Part shown: positions 17,689 to 26,059 of the stretch, piece by piece | How positions within the stretch are numbered: position 1 is the first letter of the stretch | How the letters are laid out: each line of letters begins with the position of its first letter | Origin: JAJFIE01 sp964344255 | GTDB taxonomy: Bacteria; Pseudomonadota; Alphaproteobacteria; Rhodospirillales; Casp-alpha2 | Length of the DNA: 64,000 bases | Reading direction: 5' to 3' | Assembly: GCA_964344255.1 (NCBI GenBank) | Contig: CAYFMQ010000009.1 | Coordinates: 1 to 64,000 of the forward strand | The notes under the pieces: generated by a model | The model's database searches: none | What the model saw: the letters and a program-made list of their open reading frames with translations, nothing else | Told to the model about the DNA's origin: nothing | Program-made: the position numbers and the translations under genes

Positions 17689-18480
17689 TCATTCAGATAG
17701 CGTACACCAAACCGGGGTGTGATCAGAAGGTTTTTCACGATCACGGGGCGTCTTGTCGACGCCGGTGTCTACCAGGCGGTCCGCTGCTTGTGGAGACAAC
17801 AGCAAATGATCGATCCTGACTCCGTTGTCACGCGCCCACGCGCCACCCTGGTAATCCCAGTAGGAGTAGCGGTGGGGCTCAGGGTGCAAGGCAAGATCGG
17901 CGTCCGTCAAACCAAGGTTCTTGAGCGTGCGGTACTTAGCCCGGCTTTCCGGCCGGCACAGCGCATCATCGACATAAGCGGCCGGGTCGTAGCAATCACC
18001 GTCGGCGGGGCACAGGTTGTAATCTCCACCCAGCACGAAGGCGTCTTCCGTTTTCAGCAATTCTTTCGTGTGTTCGATCAGCCGCTCCATCCAAGCGAGC
18101 TTGTAGGTGAATTTTTCGTGCATGGAACCGTCAGAGGCCTGTGTCGGGTTGCCATTGGGCAGGTAAATGGAGGCAACGCGTAGATCGCCGATCAAAGCTT
18201 CCAGATAGCGCGCCTGTTCATCCGTTTCATCACCGGGCAGGGAAGTCAGTTCCACCTCGATAGGGGATTTGGACAGGATGGCGACACCGTTGTAGGTCTT
18301 CTGGCCCGAGACGGCCACGTTATAGCCCTTGTCCTCGATCTCCATGGCGGGAAAGGCTTCCGCCACGCATTTCAATTCCTGCAACAAGACGATGTCGGGC
18401 GAAGCTTCATCCAGCCATTCCAACACGCGAGGCAGACGCGCCTTGATGGAATTGACGTTCCAGGTCGCGATTTTGATCAT
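17689..18480 (-). CDS. xth: Exodeoxyribonuclease III
   Basis: 263 residues. AP endonuclease and 3'-5' exonuclease of base-excision repair. Motifs include IATWNVNSIKARLPRVL, the metal-binding Glu in VLLQELK, the Asp/Asn pair in LGGDYNLCPAD, and the terminal SDHTPVW with the catalytic His. The length is normal. It starts 12 bases after the erpA stop, a pairing common in alphaproteobacteria, and is followed by the GFA genes. Confidence 0.95.
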   Translation of the reverse strand: MIKIATWNVNSIKARLPRVLEWLDEASPDIVLLQELKCVAEAFPAMEIEDKGYNVAVSGQKTYNGVAILSKSPIEVELTSLPGDETDEQARYLEALIGDLRVASIYLPNGNPTQASDGSMHEKFTYKLAWMERLIEHTKELLKTEDAFVLGGDYNLCPADGDCYDPAAYVDDALCRPESRAKYRTLKNLGLTDADLALHPEPHRYSYWDYQGGAWARDNGVRIDHLLLSPQAADRLVDTGVDKTPRDREKPSDHTPVWCTLSE

Positions 18481-18492
18481 CGGGCTTTCGGA

Positions 18493-18855
18493 TCAGATCG
18501 AAAAAGAGGTGCCGCAGCCGCAAGTGGACGAGGCATTGGGATTATCGATGGCAAAATAGGAGCCGATCAGTTCTTCCTTGTAATCAAGCACAGCGCCCGT
18601 GAGGAACTGGAGGGAAACTTCATCCACCAGAACGGTAATGCCGTTGTGCTCAAACACAATATCATCATCATTTCGGGAGTCATCGAACCCAAAACCGTAC
18701 TGGAATCCTGAACAACCGCCACCCGAGACGGTCACGCGGAACATCTGGTTCTCGCCGCCATCTTCCATGGCCAGCATAGTGCCGATGCGCTTAGCCGCAC
18801 TGTCGGATATGGCAAGGCCGTTATCACTGGCCGGGGTCATGTCACCGTCGGGCAT
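18493..18855 (-). CDS. erpA: Iron-sulfur cluster insertion protein ErpA
   Basis: 120 residues. A-type Fe-S carrier with the three invariant cysteines in GGGCSGFQYGF and STCGCGTSF at the C-terminus. It delivers clusters to apo-proteins. The start ATG 18855 has AGGAG seven bases upstream; a TTG at 18870 overlaps that ribosome site and is rejected. It heads the minus-strand operon that continues into xth. IscA and SufA share the fold, but the N-terminus and the xth neighbour favour ErpA. Confidence 0.92.
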   Translation of the reverse strand: MPDGDMTPASDNGLAISDSAAKRIGTMLAMEDGGENQMFRVTVSGGGCSGFQYGFGFDDSRNDDDIVFEHNGITVLVDEVSLQFLTGAVLDYKEELIGSYFAIDNPNASSTCGCGTSFSI

Positions 18856-18932
18856 CAATTGCTCCTGCAAATTCAGGTAAAACCGGATTGTCTCTAATGT
18901 AGTGCGTCAGACCGGAATTGCAAAGAGGCAGG

Positions 18933-19058
18933 ATGAAAAACTCAAGACATTCATTGCCTATTTCATTCCTGCTATATGCGATGAGAAGGAAATCCGTTTA
19001 TGATTTCCCAAAATCAAGAGAAACATCGGCAAATCTATACGGGGAGAGAAATAAATGA
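18933..19058 (+). CDS. Possible 41-residue upstream ORF coupled to the M20 gene
   Basis: ATG 18933 has AAGAGG about eight bases upstream, and the frame runs 41 codons. Its TGA (19056-19058) overlaps the ATG of the M20 hydrolase by two bases. The predicted peptide is basic and has no recognised motif. It may be a leader or coupled small gene, or chance. The M20 gene has its own strong site (GGGGAG), so coupling is not required. Confidence 0.25.
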   Translation: MKNSRHSLPISFLLYAMRRKSVYDFPKSRETSANLYGERNK

Positions 19059-20308
19059 CGGACCGTGAACAACTTCTGTCCTGGATCGAGACGGAACAAG
19101 ATGACATGATTGCGTTCTTCCAGGACTTTGTCCGCGCCAAGAGCCCTAATCCCCCCGGCAATACGCTAGAAGCCGCCAAGCACATTACGGATTTCCTCGA
19201 CAAACACGATGTTCCTTATCGCCTCGTAGCGCCAAACGAGATCATGCCCAATATCGTTGGCACCTTTGAGGGGGGTGACGCCGGCAAGCACCTTGTACTG
19301 AACGGACATATTGACGTCTTTCCCGTCAGTGACGATCCTCAATCAGAGGGCTGGACCACGGATCCCTGGTCGGGTGAACTGAAGGACGGCAAGATTTACG
19401 GTCGGGGTTCCGCCGACATGAAGTGCGGCACCTCGGCCAGCATCTGGACCTATGTCCTGCTCAGCCGCATCAAAGATAATCTTAAAGGCAAGTTGACGCT
19501 CACTTGCGTATCAGATGAGGAAACCTTCGGGCCCTGGGGCGCGCGCTGGCTCATGGATAACGAACCGGAGGTCCTGGGCGATTGCTGCCTGAACGGCGAG
19601 CCGTCCAGCCCGTTTTCCATCCGCTATGGTGAAAAGGGGCCACTCTGGATCAAGTTCACGATCCGCACCGAAGGTGCACACGGCGCCTATACCCACGCAA
19701 CCAAGTCGGCAACCCGGATCGCCATGAACATGATCCATGACCTGGAAGAGCTGGAGGATCTGGAGTTCGAGCTGGAAGACAACCTGAGGCAAGCCCAGGA
19801 AGAGGCTCGTGAGGCCAGTGACCGGGCCATGGGCGAAGGCGCGGGCGAGATCATCCCCAAGGTGACGCTCAACATCGGCACCATCAACGGCGGGCTCAAG
19901 ACGAACATGATTCCGGGAGAATGCAACTTCGTGGCCGATATCCGGCTGCCCGTTGGCGTCACCAAGGAACAGGTCATGGCGAAAGTGGATAAGATTGCCG
20001 CCAAATACCCGGAAGCGGAAATGGAGGAGGAAAATTTCAATCCGCCGTCCTACTGCGATCCTTACGGCGAGATGATGGAGATTATCCAGAACAACGTGGA
20101 AGAACTCACGGGGTTTAAACCCACACCTATTGTCAGCCTGGGCGGAACGGACGCTCGGCTGTGGCGCTACCGCAATATCCCGGCCTATGTGTACGGACCT
20201 TTTCCCACCGGCATGGGATCCTACGACGAAAACGTGCCGGTCGAGGACTTCCTGCATGTTGTCCGCACTCATGTGCTATCGGCCTATGATTACCTGACGG
20301 CAGATTAG
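19055..20308 (+). CDS. M20-family metallohydrolase (acetylornithine deacetylase-like)
   Basis: 417 residues. M20 zinc hydrolase fold with the first metal segment NGHIDVFPV, the bridging Asp in GRGSADMKCG, and the Glu pair in SDEETFGPWG. A dimerisation domain sits in the middle. The last metal-site region is SLGGTDARLWRY. Members remove acyl or carbamoyl groups from amino acids or cleave small peptides. Its substrate is unknown. It is followed after 14 bases by two dimethylformamidase-like subunits, so it probably handles a related amide or the product of that enzyme. Confidence 0.88.
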   Translation: MTDREQLLSWIETEQDDMIAFFQDFVRAKSPNPPGNTLEAAKHITDFLDKHDVPYRLVAPNEIMPNIVGTFEGGDAGKHLVLNGHIDVFPVSDDPQSEGWTTDPWSGELKDGKIYGRGSADMKCGTSASIWTYVLLSRIKDNLKGKLTLTCVSDEETFGPWGARWLMDNEPEVLGDCCLNGEPSSPFSIRYGEKGPLWIKFTIRTEGAHGAYTHATKSATRIAMNMIHDLEELEDLEFELEDNLRQAQEEAREASDRAMGEGAGEIIPKVTLNIGTINGGLKTNMIPGECNFVADIRLPVGVTKEQVMAKVDKIAAKYPEAEMEEENFNPPSYCDPYGEMMEIIQNNVEELTGFKPTPIVSLGGTDARLWRYRNIPAYVYGPFPTGMGSYDENVPVEDFLHVVRTHVLSAYDYLTAD

Positions 20309-20322
20309 GAGAGGAGCTTCAC

Positions 20323-20625
20323 ATGACATTTGTTGATCCCAGTCGCCGTGACCTGGTTGACGCCTTTATGGCCAACCCCAAAGGGCCGCACAGTCCGGAA
20401 CTTCAACGCATGGTCAACGAGTTACGCTTCGACAAGACCATGAAAGACAAGTACGTGGTGGTCTGCACCAAGCCATATGAGGAATGGACTTTGGCGCAGC
20501 TGCCGGGAGAGAGAGGAAAGCCTATCAGGCTGCACAAGGACGTCGTATTCACCAGCGTCGACGATGCGGAACGGGCAATCTTCAAGCTTCGCTGGGAAGC
20601 CCGTACTGGTGAAAAGCTGGATTAA
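20323..20625 (+). CDS. Dimethylformamidase small-subunit-like protein
   Basis: 100 residues, mixed charge, no signal or membrane segment. Its order of features (a helix ending MANPKGP, then HSPELQRMVN, a strand KYVVVCTKPYEEWTLAQL, and a C-terminal helix with DDAERAIFKLRWE) resembles what I recall of the small subunit DmfA1 of N,N-dimethylformamidase, which is longer (about 130 residues). The next gene is a clear large-subunit homologue, which supports the pairing. The DmfA1 match comes from memory and context, not from a search. RBS GGAGAGGAG precedes the ATG. Confidence 0.65.
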   Translation: MTFVDPSRRDLVDAFMANPKGPHSPELQRMVNELRFDKTMKDKYVVVCTKPYEEWTLAQLPGERGKPIRLHKDVVFTSVDDAERAIFKLRWEARTGEKLD

Positions 20626-20657
20626 GACCTGAGAAAATAAAGAGAGGTAAGGAAACA

Positions 20658-22871
20658 GTGCGATCACTTTTCGGCTATACAGACAGGATCAGCGTTCGCC
20701 CCGGCGAACAGATCGACTTCAAGGTCTCAAGCCTCGGCGGTAAGCCATTCCACACGGACATCGTTCGCCTGATCTGCGGTGATGATTCACCTGAAGGACC
20801 GGGTTTCAAGGAAACACCGGTCCCGTCAGACGTTGATGGCGAATACGAAGGTCGAGAACAACCGATCAAGGCCGGTTCATACGCCATCGTGCCGCCCTCC
20901 GATACTGTCACATCCCTTACCGGGTTCACTCTCGCCGCCATGATCTGGCCGACGACACCCCACAAAGGATCACAGGCCATTATGGGTACCTGGTGCGAGG
21001 AAACAAAGGCGGGTTTCGGCCTGTTCCTTGACGAGAACGGTGCAATCGCCCTTAAGGCCGGTGATGGTTCAGGGGCAATGGAAACCCTGAGTACCGGCAC
21101 GGCTTTGGTCGGTCGGGAATGGTACGCCGTCTCAGCGAGCCTTGATGGCGAAAGTGGCGCAATTGAAGTTAACCAGACACCCCTCAATCCCGGCCCCGGC
21201 GTGGGAGAAACTGTTACGGTAAGTGGAAATTCAGGCGTCAGGCCTGTGGCGGATACCGGTGCGCCGTTCCTGTTGGCGGCCTGCCGGGAAACAGCTGACG
21301 GCTTATCCATCGGTCAATACTACAACGGCAAGATCGACCGGCCGCGGCTGTTGAGCCGGGCCGTGACCGGGGAAGCTATCTCTCAACTTGCATCGTTGGA
21401 TATCCCGGATGACCTGAAAGAGTCCGCTGCCGGCTGGTGGGACTTTTCAAAAGACATCAGCTCGATCGTTATCACGGACATTTCCGAAAATGCGCTTCAC
21501 GGCGAAACTCACAATTTGCCGACCCGCGCCATGAGGGGCTTCAACTGGACAGGCCGGGAACATTGCTGGCGTCACGCGCCCCAAGAATACGGCGCCATTC
21601 ATTTCCATGACGACGATCTTTATGACGCCGGGTGGGAGACGGACTTCACATTCACCATCCCCGATGGTATGCGAAGCGGTGTCTACTGCGCCCGCCTGGC
21701 CAGCGAAACGGATGAAGAGCGCATACCTTTCTTCGTCCGGCCACCGGCCGGAAAGACGACTTCTGATGTCGTCCTGATCATGTCGACGGCGACCTACATG
21801 GCTTATGCCAATATCCAGTGGGCCATGAACTCCATTTATTCTGAGCCCAAGGAAGGGGTCGCCGTGCTGGGACCGGACGATGTCTTCCTTCAGGAAAACC
21901 CGGATTACGGGCTCTCGCTCTACGATAAGCATTCGGACCAGACGGGGGTGTGCTATTCGTCGCGCCTGCGGCCTATCTTCAACATGCGCCCGAAGACCTC
22001 GCTTTGGTCGCTCAACGCCGATACGCATGTTACGGATTGGCTGGAAGCCATAGGCCAGGACTTCGATATCGTCACGGACGAGGATATACATACCGAAGGT
22101 CTCGACTCTCTTGCTCCTTACCGGGTGGTGATGACGGGCGCGCACCCGGAATACTGGTCGACGCCTATGTGGGACGCCATGGTTGCCTATCAAGGGCAGG
22201 GCGGCAGGCTCATGTACCTTGGCGGCAACGGGTTTTACTGGCGCGTCGCCTATCACGACGACCTGGCGGGTGTAATCGAATTGCGCCGGGCCGAAGGCGG
22301 CATGCGTTACCAGACGACGGAGCCGGGCGATTACTACCAGAGCTTCAACGGTGAACTGGGCGGCCTGTGGCGCAGGCTCGGTGCGCCGCCCAATACAATC
22401 GTCGGGGTCGGGACGGTGGCAACCGGGTTTGATTTCGCGTCCTACTACCGTCGCACGGAGGAGAGCTTTGATTCACGTGCCGCCTTTATATTCGAAGGGA
22501 TCGAGGATGATGAACTGATCGGCGATTTCGGTACCATGTTGGGCGGTGCTGCCGGCGTGGAACTGGACGGCGTGCACCGCAAGCTCGGTACGCCGCCGCA
22601 CGCCCTCGTCGTCGCCCGCTCGGAAGGCCATTCGCAGTTGTATTTCCTGTGCCCGGAAGAAACGCCGTTTCATCACCCCGTAATGAGCGGCGCGGAAAAC
22701 GACCGGGTACGCGCCGACATGGTTTTTTATGAAACACCCAATGGAGGCGGGGTTTTTTCAACCAGTTCCATCTCCTGGTGTGCGTCGCTCGCCCACCAGA
22801 GTTATGACAACAATGTTTCCAAAATAACGGGCAATGTCCTGAAACGGTTTCTGGATCCAAAACCACTATAA
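20658..22871 (+). CDS. N,N-dimethylformamidase large-subunit family protein
   Basis: 737 residues from GTG 20658, with AAGGA upstream. The N-terminal beta domain contains a LamG/concanavalin-like section (about 85-230, FTLAAMIWP to the VNQTPLNPG region). The C-terminal part carries MSTATYMAYANIQW, GVCYSSRLRPIFNMRP, and His496-Pro-Glu498 in GAHPEYWSTPMWD. Paracoccus dimethylformamidase uses a mononuclear iron bound by two Tyr and one Glu. HPEYW probably supplies the Glu here, and Tyr ligands can be proposed in the two other motifs. The real substrate may be another amide, since family members are far commoner than DMF use. It forms an operon with the small subunit and the M20 hydrolase. Confidence 0.85.
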   Translation: MRSLFGYTDRISVRPGEQIDFKVSSLGGKPFHTDIVRLICGDDSPEGPGFKETPVPSDVDGEYEGREQPIKAGSYAIVPPSDTVTSLTGFTLAAMIWPTTPHKGSQAIMGTWCEETKAGFGLFLDENGAIALKAGDGSGAMETLSTGTALVGREWYAVSASLDGESGAIEVNQTPLNPGPGVGETVTVSGNSGVRPVADTGAPFLLAACRETADGLSIGQYYNGKIDRPRLLSRAVTGEAISQLASLDIPDDLKESAAGWWDFSKDISSIVITDISENALHGETHNLPTRAMRGFNWTGREHCWRHAPQEYGAIHFHDDDLYDAGWETDFTFTIPDGMRSGVYCARLASETDEERIPFFVRPPAGKTTSDVVLIMSTATYMAYANIQWAMNSIYSEPKEGVAVLGPDDVFLQENPDYGLSLYDKHSDQTGVCYSSRLRPIFNMRPKTSLWSLNADTHVTDWLEAIGQDFDIVTDEDIHTEGLDSLAPYRVVMTGAHPEYWSTPMWDAMVAYQGQGGRLMYLGGNGFYWRVAYHDDLAGVIELRRAEGGMRYQTTEPGDYYQSFNGELGGLWRRLGAPPNTIVGVGTVATGFDFASYYRRTEESFDSRAAFIFEGIEDDELIGDFGTMLGGAAGVELDGVHRKLGTPPHALVVARSEGHSQLYFLCPEETPFHHPVMSGAENDRVRADMVFYETPNGGGVFSTSSISWCASLAHQSYDNNVSKITGNVLKRFLDPKPL

Positions 22872-23032
22872 CAACGTGATTTTCTGCTCTGTAACCTTGT
22901 ACAATCCATCAAAGAAAGCCAATTCAAGATAGGTTGAACAAAATACTTTTTGGTGTTTACTCGATTGTCAGACAATTGTAATCGCCCGGATGCATAAAGC
23001 ATTTGAGCAGGTAAATTCTCTCGGAAACTGGC

Positions 23033-24817
23033 ATGCATGAACAGTACACGCACGAATGGGGATCGATGCGCTGGGTGTTTTCTATTCCCAGGGGTTTTTT
23101 GGCTATTACTATTGCCGCGGTTGTTTTTATCGCCGGCCTGACGCTTTGGTTTTCACATAAAGAATACGAAAGCTTTAAAGATAACCATCAACGCATTTTC
23201 CTTAACGAAGCCAAGAGCGCTCGTACAGCGATTGAGAGTTTTCTAAACGACAGGGCTCGTTTGATTGAAACGTTTACAATCGAGAATAATGACCTCATCC
23301 ATTCCTTTTCACTGGATCCAGAGAACGAGATAATCGACAAACAATTGAAGGAAAGGCTTACTCTTTGGTTTCCCGGCCACTTTACCTTCACTCTGGCTGA
23401 TCATCAGGGAAAGGACCTCATCGCCGATATTGAGGGCTTTGTTGGGGATGTCTGTGTTGCGTCCATCAAAACATTTCTCAAAACCAATTGGGATACTTCT
23501 GATAGTGAAGCGGCGGGACACTACAACGAGCCGGAAATTCATCCTCAACCCGGCAATTATCATTTCGACATGATGTCCCTATGGAAGCGTGACGGTTCAA
23601 CCAAGGGGGTTTTCTTCATCAGTTTTTATCCTGATGTCATCAAGAATCTGCTCAAATCCTATGAAGGTGAGGGGCATAACCTGGTTCTCATCAATAAGGA
23701 CAAGGAAAATTTGATCGAAGTCACATCGGAAGGCTCTCGGGATGTCATCGGCGTTTCACGCGATATTCGTCTTACGGAATGGGAAATTGATAATATTGCC
23801 GTCCGTCTGCCGGTTTCCGGCAGCCGCTGGGAATTGGTAGCTTACCCTGACAAGGGATTGTTCAGGAAATTCGAGCAAGGCCAACAACTCTCATCGTCTT
23901 TGATCATCATCGTGACCGTCATCTTCGCTTCCTTTGGCCTTTATGCTGCTTCCAAGCTTGAAGAGCATAGAAAAACCGCTCAGGACGAATTGCTGGAAGC
24001 AAGGGATTCACTTCAGATCAAGGTAGCTGAACTGGAAGACAATCGTGAACGGCTCGAAGCACAGGCTGAAGCCCTCGTGGAAATCGCGGAAGAAAAAGCA
24101 GGATTGAGTGATCGCTTAGCCCAGGAAGTTGCGATAAAGAACAGATTCTTCTCCATTGTTTCCCATGATCTTAAAAGCCCTTTCACCTCGCTTCTCGGCA
24201 TGACCACGCTCATGCACAACATGTCGGACAAGTTCACGGAGGAACAATTCAAGGAATACGCAAAAAACATCAACGATACCGGCAACAAGGTTTTCGAATT
24301 GTTGGAAAACCTTCTCGAATGGGCCCGGTTTCAAATGGAAAAATCCCAGTTAGAACCAACACAAGTCTCGTTGAAGGACGTTACGGCTAAATGCATGGAT
24401 ATCTTTTCTCAGGCGGCCCAATCGAAAGGGGTTCAACTGGAAGATAACTGTCCCGATTTATCCGTCTATGCTGATAAAGAGATGGTTTTTCTGGTCCTTA
24501 GAAACCTGATTGCCAATGCCATCAAGTTTACCAATTTCGAGGGACGGGTTGATATTTCCGCGGTTGAAATTGAACAGGAGGGCATGGTTGACATATCCGT
24601 CAGCGATACAGGAATCGGAATGTCGAAAGACTATGCAGACAAGGTTTTCGCCGTAGATGAAAAGACGACGACTCTCGGCACAGAAGGGGAAAAGGGAACA
24701 GGGCTTGGCCTCCCTTTGTGCAAGGAAATGGTTGAAGCCAATAGCGGTAAAATCTGGATCGACAGTACGGAAGGAAGCGGCACCACCTTCCATGTGGTTT
24801 TGCCAGTAGCCAGGTAA
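23033..24817 (+). CDS. Membrane sensor histidine kinase
   Basis: 594 residues. A membrane helix at about 18-41 and a second at 284-305 enclose a periplasmic sensor domain of some 240 residues that I cannot assign. A coiled coil leads to the HisKA domain, with the phospho-acceptor His378 in FSIVSHDLKSPFTSLLG. The ATPase domain has an N box (NLIANAIKFTN), DTGIGM and GTGLGL. No response regulator is adjacent. Codon use is visibly AT-richer than in its neighbours, hinting at separate origin. The ATG at 23066 (MRWVF) is an alternative start. The signal sensed is unknown. Confidence 0.9.
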   Translation: MHEQYTHEWGSMRWVFSIPRGFLAITIAAVVFIAGLTLWFSHKEYESFKDNHQRIFLNEAKSARTAIESFLNDRARLIETFTIENNDLIHSFSLDPENEIIDKQLKERLTLWFPGHFTFTLADHQGKDLIADIEGFVGDVCVASIKTFLKTNWDTSDSEAAGHYNEPEIHPQPGNYHFDMMSLWKRDGSTKGVFFISFYPDVIKNLLKSYEGEGHNLVLINKDKENLIEVTSEGSRDVIGVSRDIRLTEWEIDNIAVRLPVSGSRWELVAYPDKGLFRKFEQGQQLSSSLIIIVTVIFASFGLYAASKLEEHRKTAQDELLEARDSLQIKVAELEDNRERLEAQAEALVEIAEEKAGLSDRLAQEVAIKNRFFSIVSHDLKSPFTSLLGMTTLMHNMSDKFTEEQFKEYAKNINDTGNKVFELLENLLEWARFQMEKSQLEPTQVSLKDVTAKCMDIFSQAAQSKGVQLEDNCPDLSVYADKEMVFLVLRNLIANAIKFTNFEGRVDISAVEIEQEGMVDISVSDTGIGMSKDYADKVFAVDEKTTTLGTEGEKGTGLGLPLCKEMVEANSGKIWIDSTEGSGTTFHVVLPVAR

Positions 24818-24899
24818 TAACAGGAAACATGAAAAAAATCGGCTGAAAGGACGAAAAAAATTCTTAAGGACTTTCCTGAAAACACGTCTAGAATCCCGC

Positions 24900-24930
24900 C
24901 CAAACCAATGACCGGCGAAATACGGTTTGG
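24900..24930. promoter_or_regulatory. Inverted repeat upstream of the emrA-like gene
   Basis: CCAAACC (24900-24906) and GGTTTGG (24924-24930) are perfect 7-base arms 17 bases apart. A TAAAAT follows directly at 24931, 35 bases before the ATG. The position fits an operator for a dimeric repressor of the efflux pair. The regulator is not encoded nearby. Confidence 0.4.
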
Positions 24931-24965
24931 TAAAATCTCTCTGCGCGCTGAAAGGATTATAGGCA

Positions 24966-26054
24966 ATGTCTGACGTGCCGCCGAGAAAACGTCCTGGACT
25001 GTTGGTCCGGTTTATATTGTTTATCGCCGTACCTGTGATGATCATCGCCGGTGCGGGGTACATGTATATAAAGGGCGGGCGCTACGTCAGCACGGAAAAC
25101 GCCTATGTCAAAGCCGATATCGTTCGTATCAGCCCCAATATCAACGGTCAGGTCATCGACGTCCGGGTGACAGAGAACCAGCGCGTTGAAAAAGATGATC
25201 TACTGTTTTCCATTGACCCCAGACCGTTCGAGAAAACACTCGCCGGTGCGGAAGCGGACCTTTCCGCAGCACGGCAGCGCATCGAGGCGCTCCGGGCACG
25301 CTACCGTCAGGGATTGGCTTCCATCGCTGCCGCAGAAGAACGGGTCAGCTATCTGAAAAAGGAATTCTCCCGCCAGGAAGAACTGCTTAACAAAGGCGCC
25401 GGCACCCAAGCCCGCTTTGACGAGACCCAGCATGAACTGAACATGGCGCGCCGCGATCTCGCCGGTGTGCGCGAGGACAATTACACGATCCTGGCGGAAC
25501 TGGGCGGCGATCCGGACATTGTGCCAGAAGATCATCCCGATTACATGCATGCCCAGGCCGTCAGGGACGCAGCTGCGCTCAATCTATCCTATACTCATAT
25601 ATCAGCTCCGGCTTCCGGCATGCTGAGCAAGGTAGACCTGGAGCCAGGTGAATACGTTACCCGCGGCCAGTCATTGATGGCGATCGTGGCGACGGAAAAC
25701 CTGTGGGTCGAAGCCAACCTGAAAGAAGTGGATCTTGGCAATATCCGGGTCGGGCAACAGGCGACCGTTGTTCTCGACAGCCTGCCTGACGTTGAATGGC
25801 GCGCGACTGTGGACAGTATCAGTCCGGCGACGGGAGCCGAGTTCTCCGTTCTGCCGCCACAAAACGCCACAGGCAACTGGGTTAAGGTCGTCCAGCGCGT
25901 TCCCGTCCGCCTTGTTCTGAAAGAGCGTCCCGGCATGGATGCGCTTCGCGCCGGCCTGACAGCAACAGTGGACATCGACACGGGTAAGGAACGCAATCTG
26001 GCCCTGCTGATCGGCAAGGTATTCGCCAACACATCCGACAAATCTGAACAATAA
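24966..26054 (+). CDS. HlyD/EmrA-family membrane fusion protein
   Basis: 362 residues. A membrane anchor (about 12-35) is followed by a biotinyl-lipoyl half (VRISPNINGQVIDVRVTEN), an alpha-helical hairpin (about 80-180), the second half (HISAPASGMLSKVDLEPG) and a beta-barrel. This is the periplasmic adaptor of an EmrAB-TolC-type pump. The next gene, five bases downstream, is the matching DHA2 transporter. A TolC-family protein is encoded at 1241-2635 and could complete the pump. ATG follows GGATTATAGGCA. Confidence 0.9.
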   Translation: MSDVPPRKRPGLLVRFILFIAVPVMIIAGAGYMYIKGGRYVSTENAYVKADIVRISPNINGQVIDVRVTENQRVEKDDLLFSIDPRPFEKTLAGAEADLSAARQRIEALRARYRQGLASIAAAEERVSYLKKEFSRQEELLNKGAGTQARFDETQHELNMARRDLAGVREDNYTILAELGGDPDIVPEDHPDYMHAQAVRDAAALNLSYTHISAPASGMLSKVDLEPGEYVTRGQSLMAIVATENLWVEANLKEVDLGNIRVGQQATVVLDSLPDVEWRATVDSISPATGAEFSVLPPQNATGNWVKVVQRVPVRLVLKERPGMDALRAGLTATVDIDTGKERNLALLIGKVFANTSDKSEQ

Positions 26055-26059
26055 GCGGC

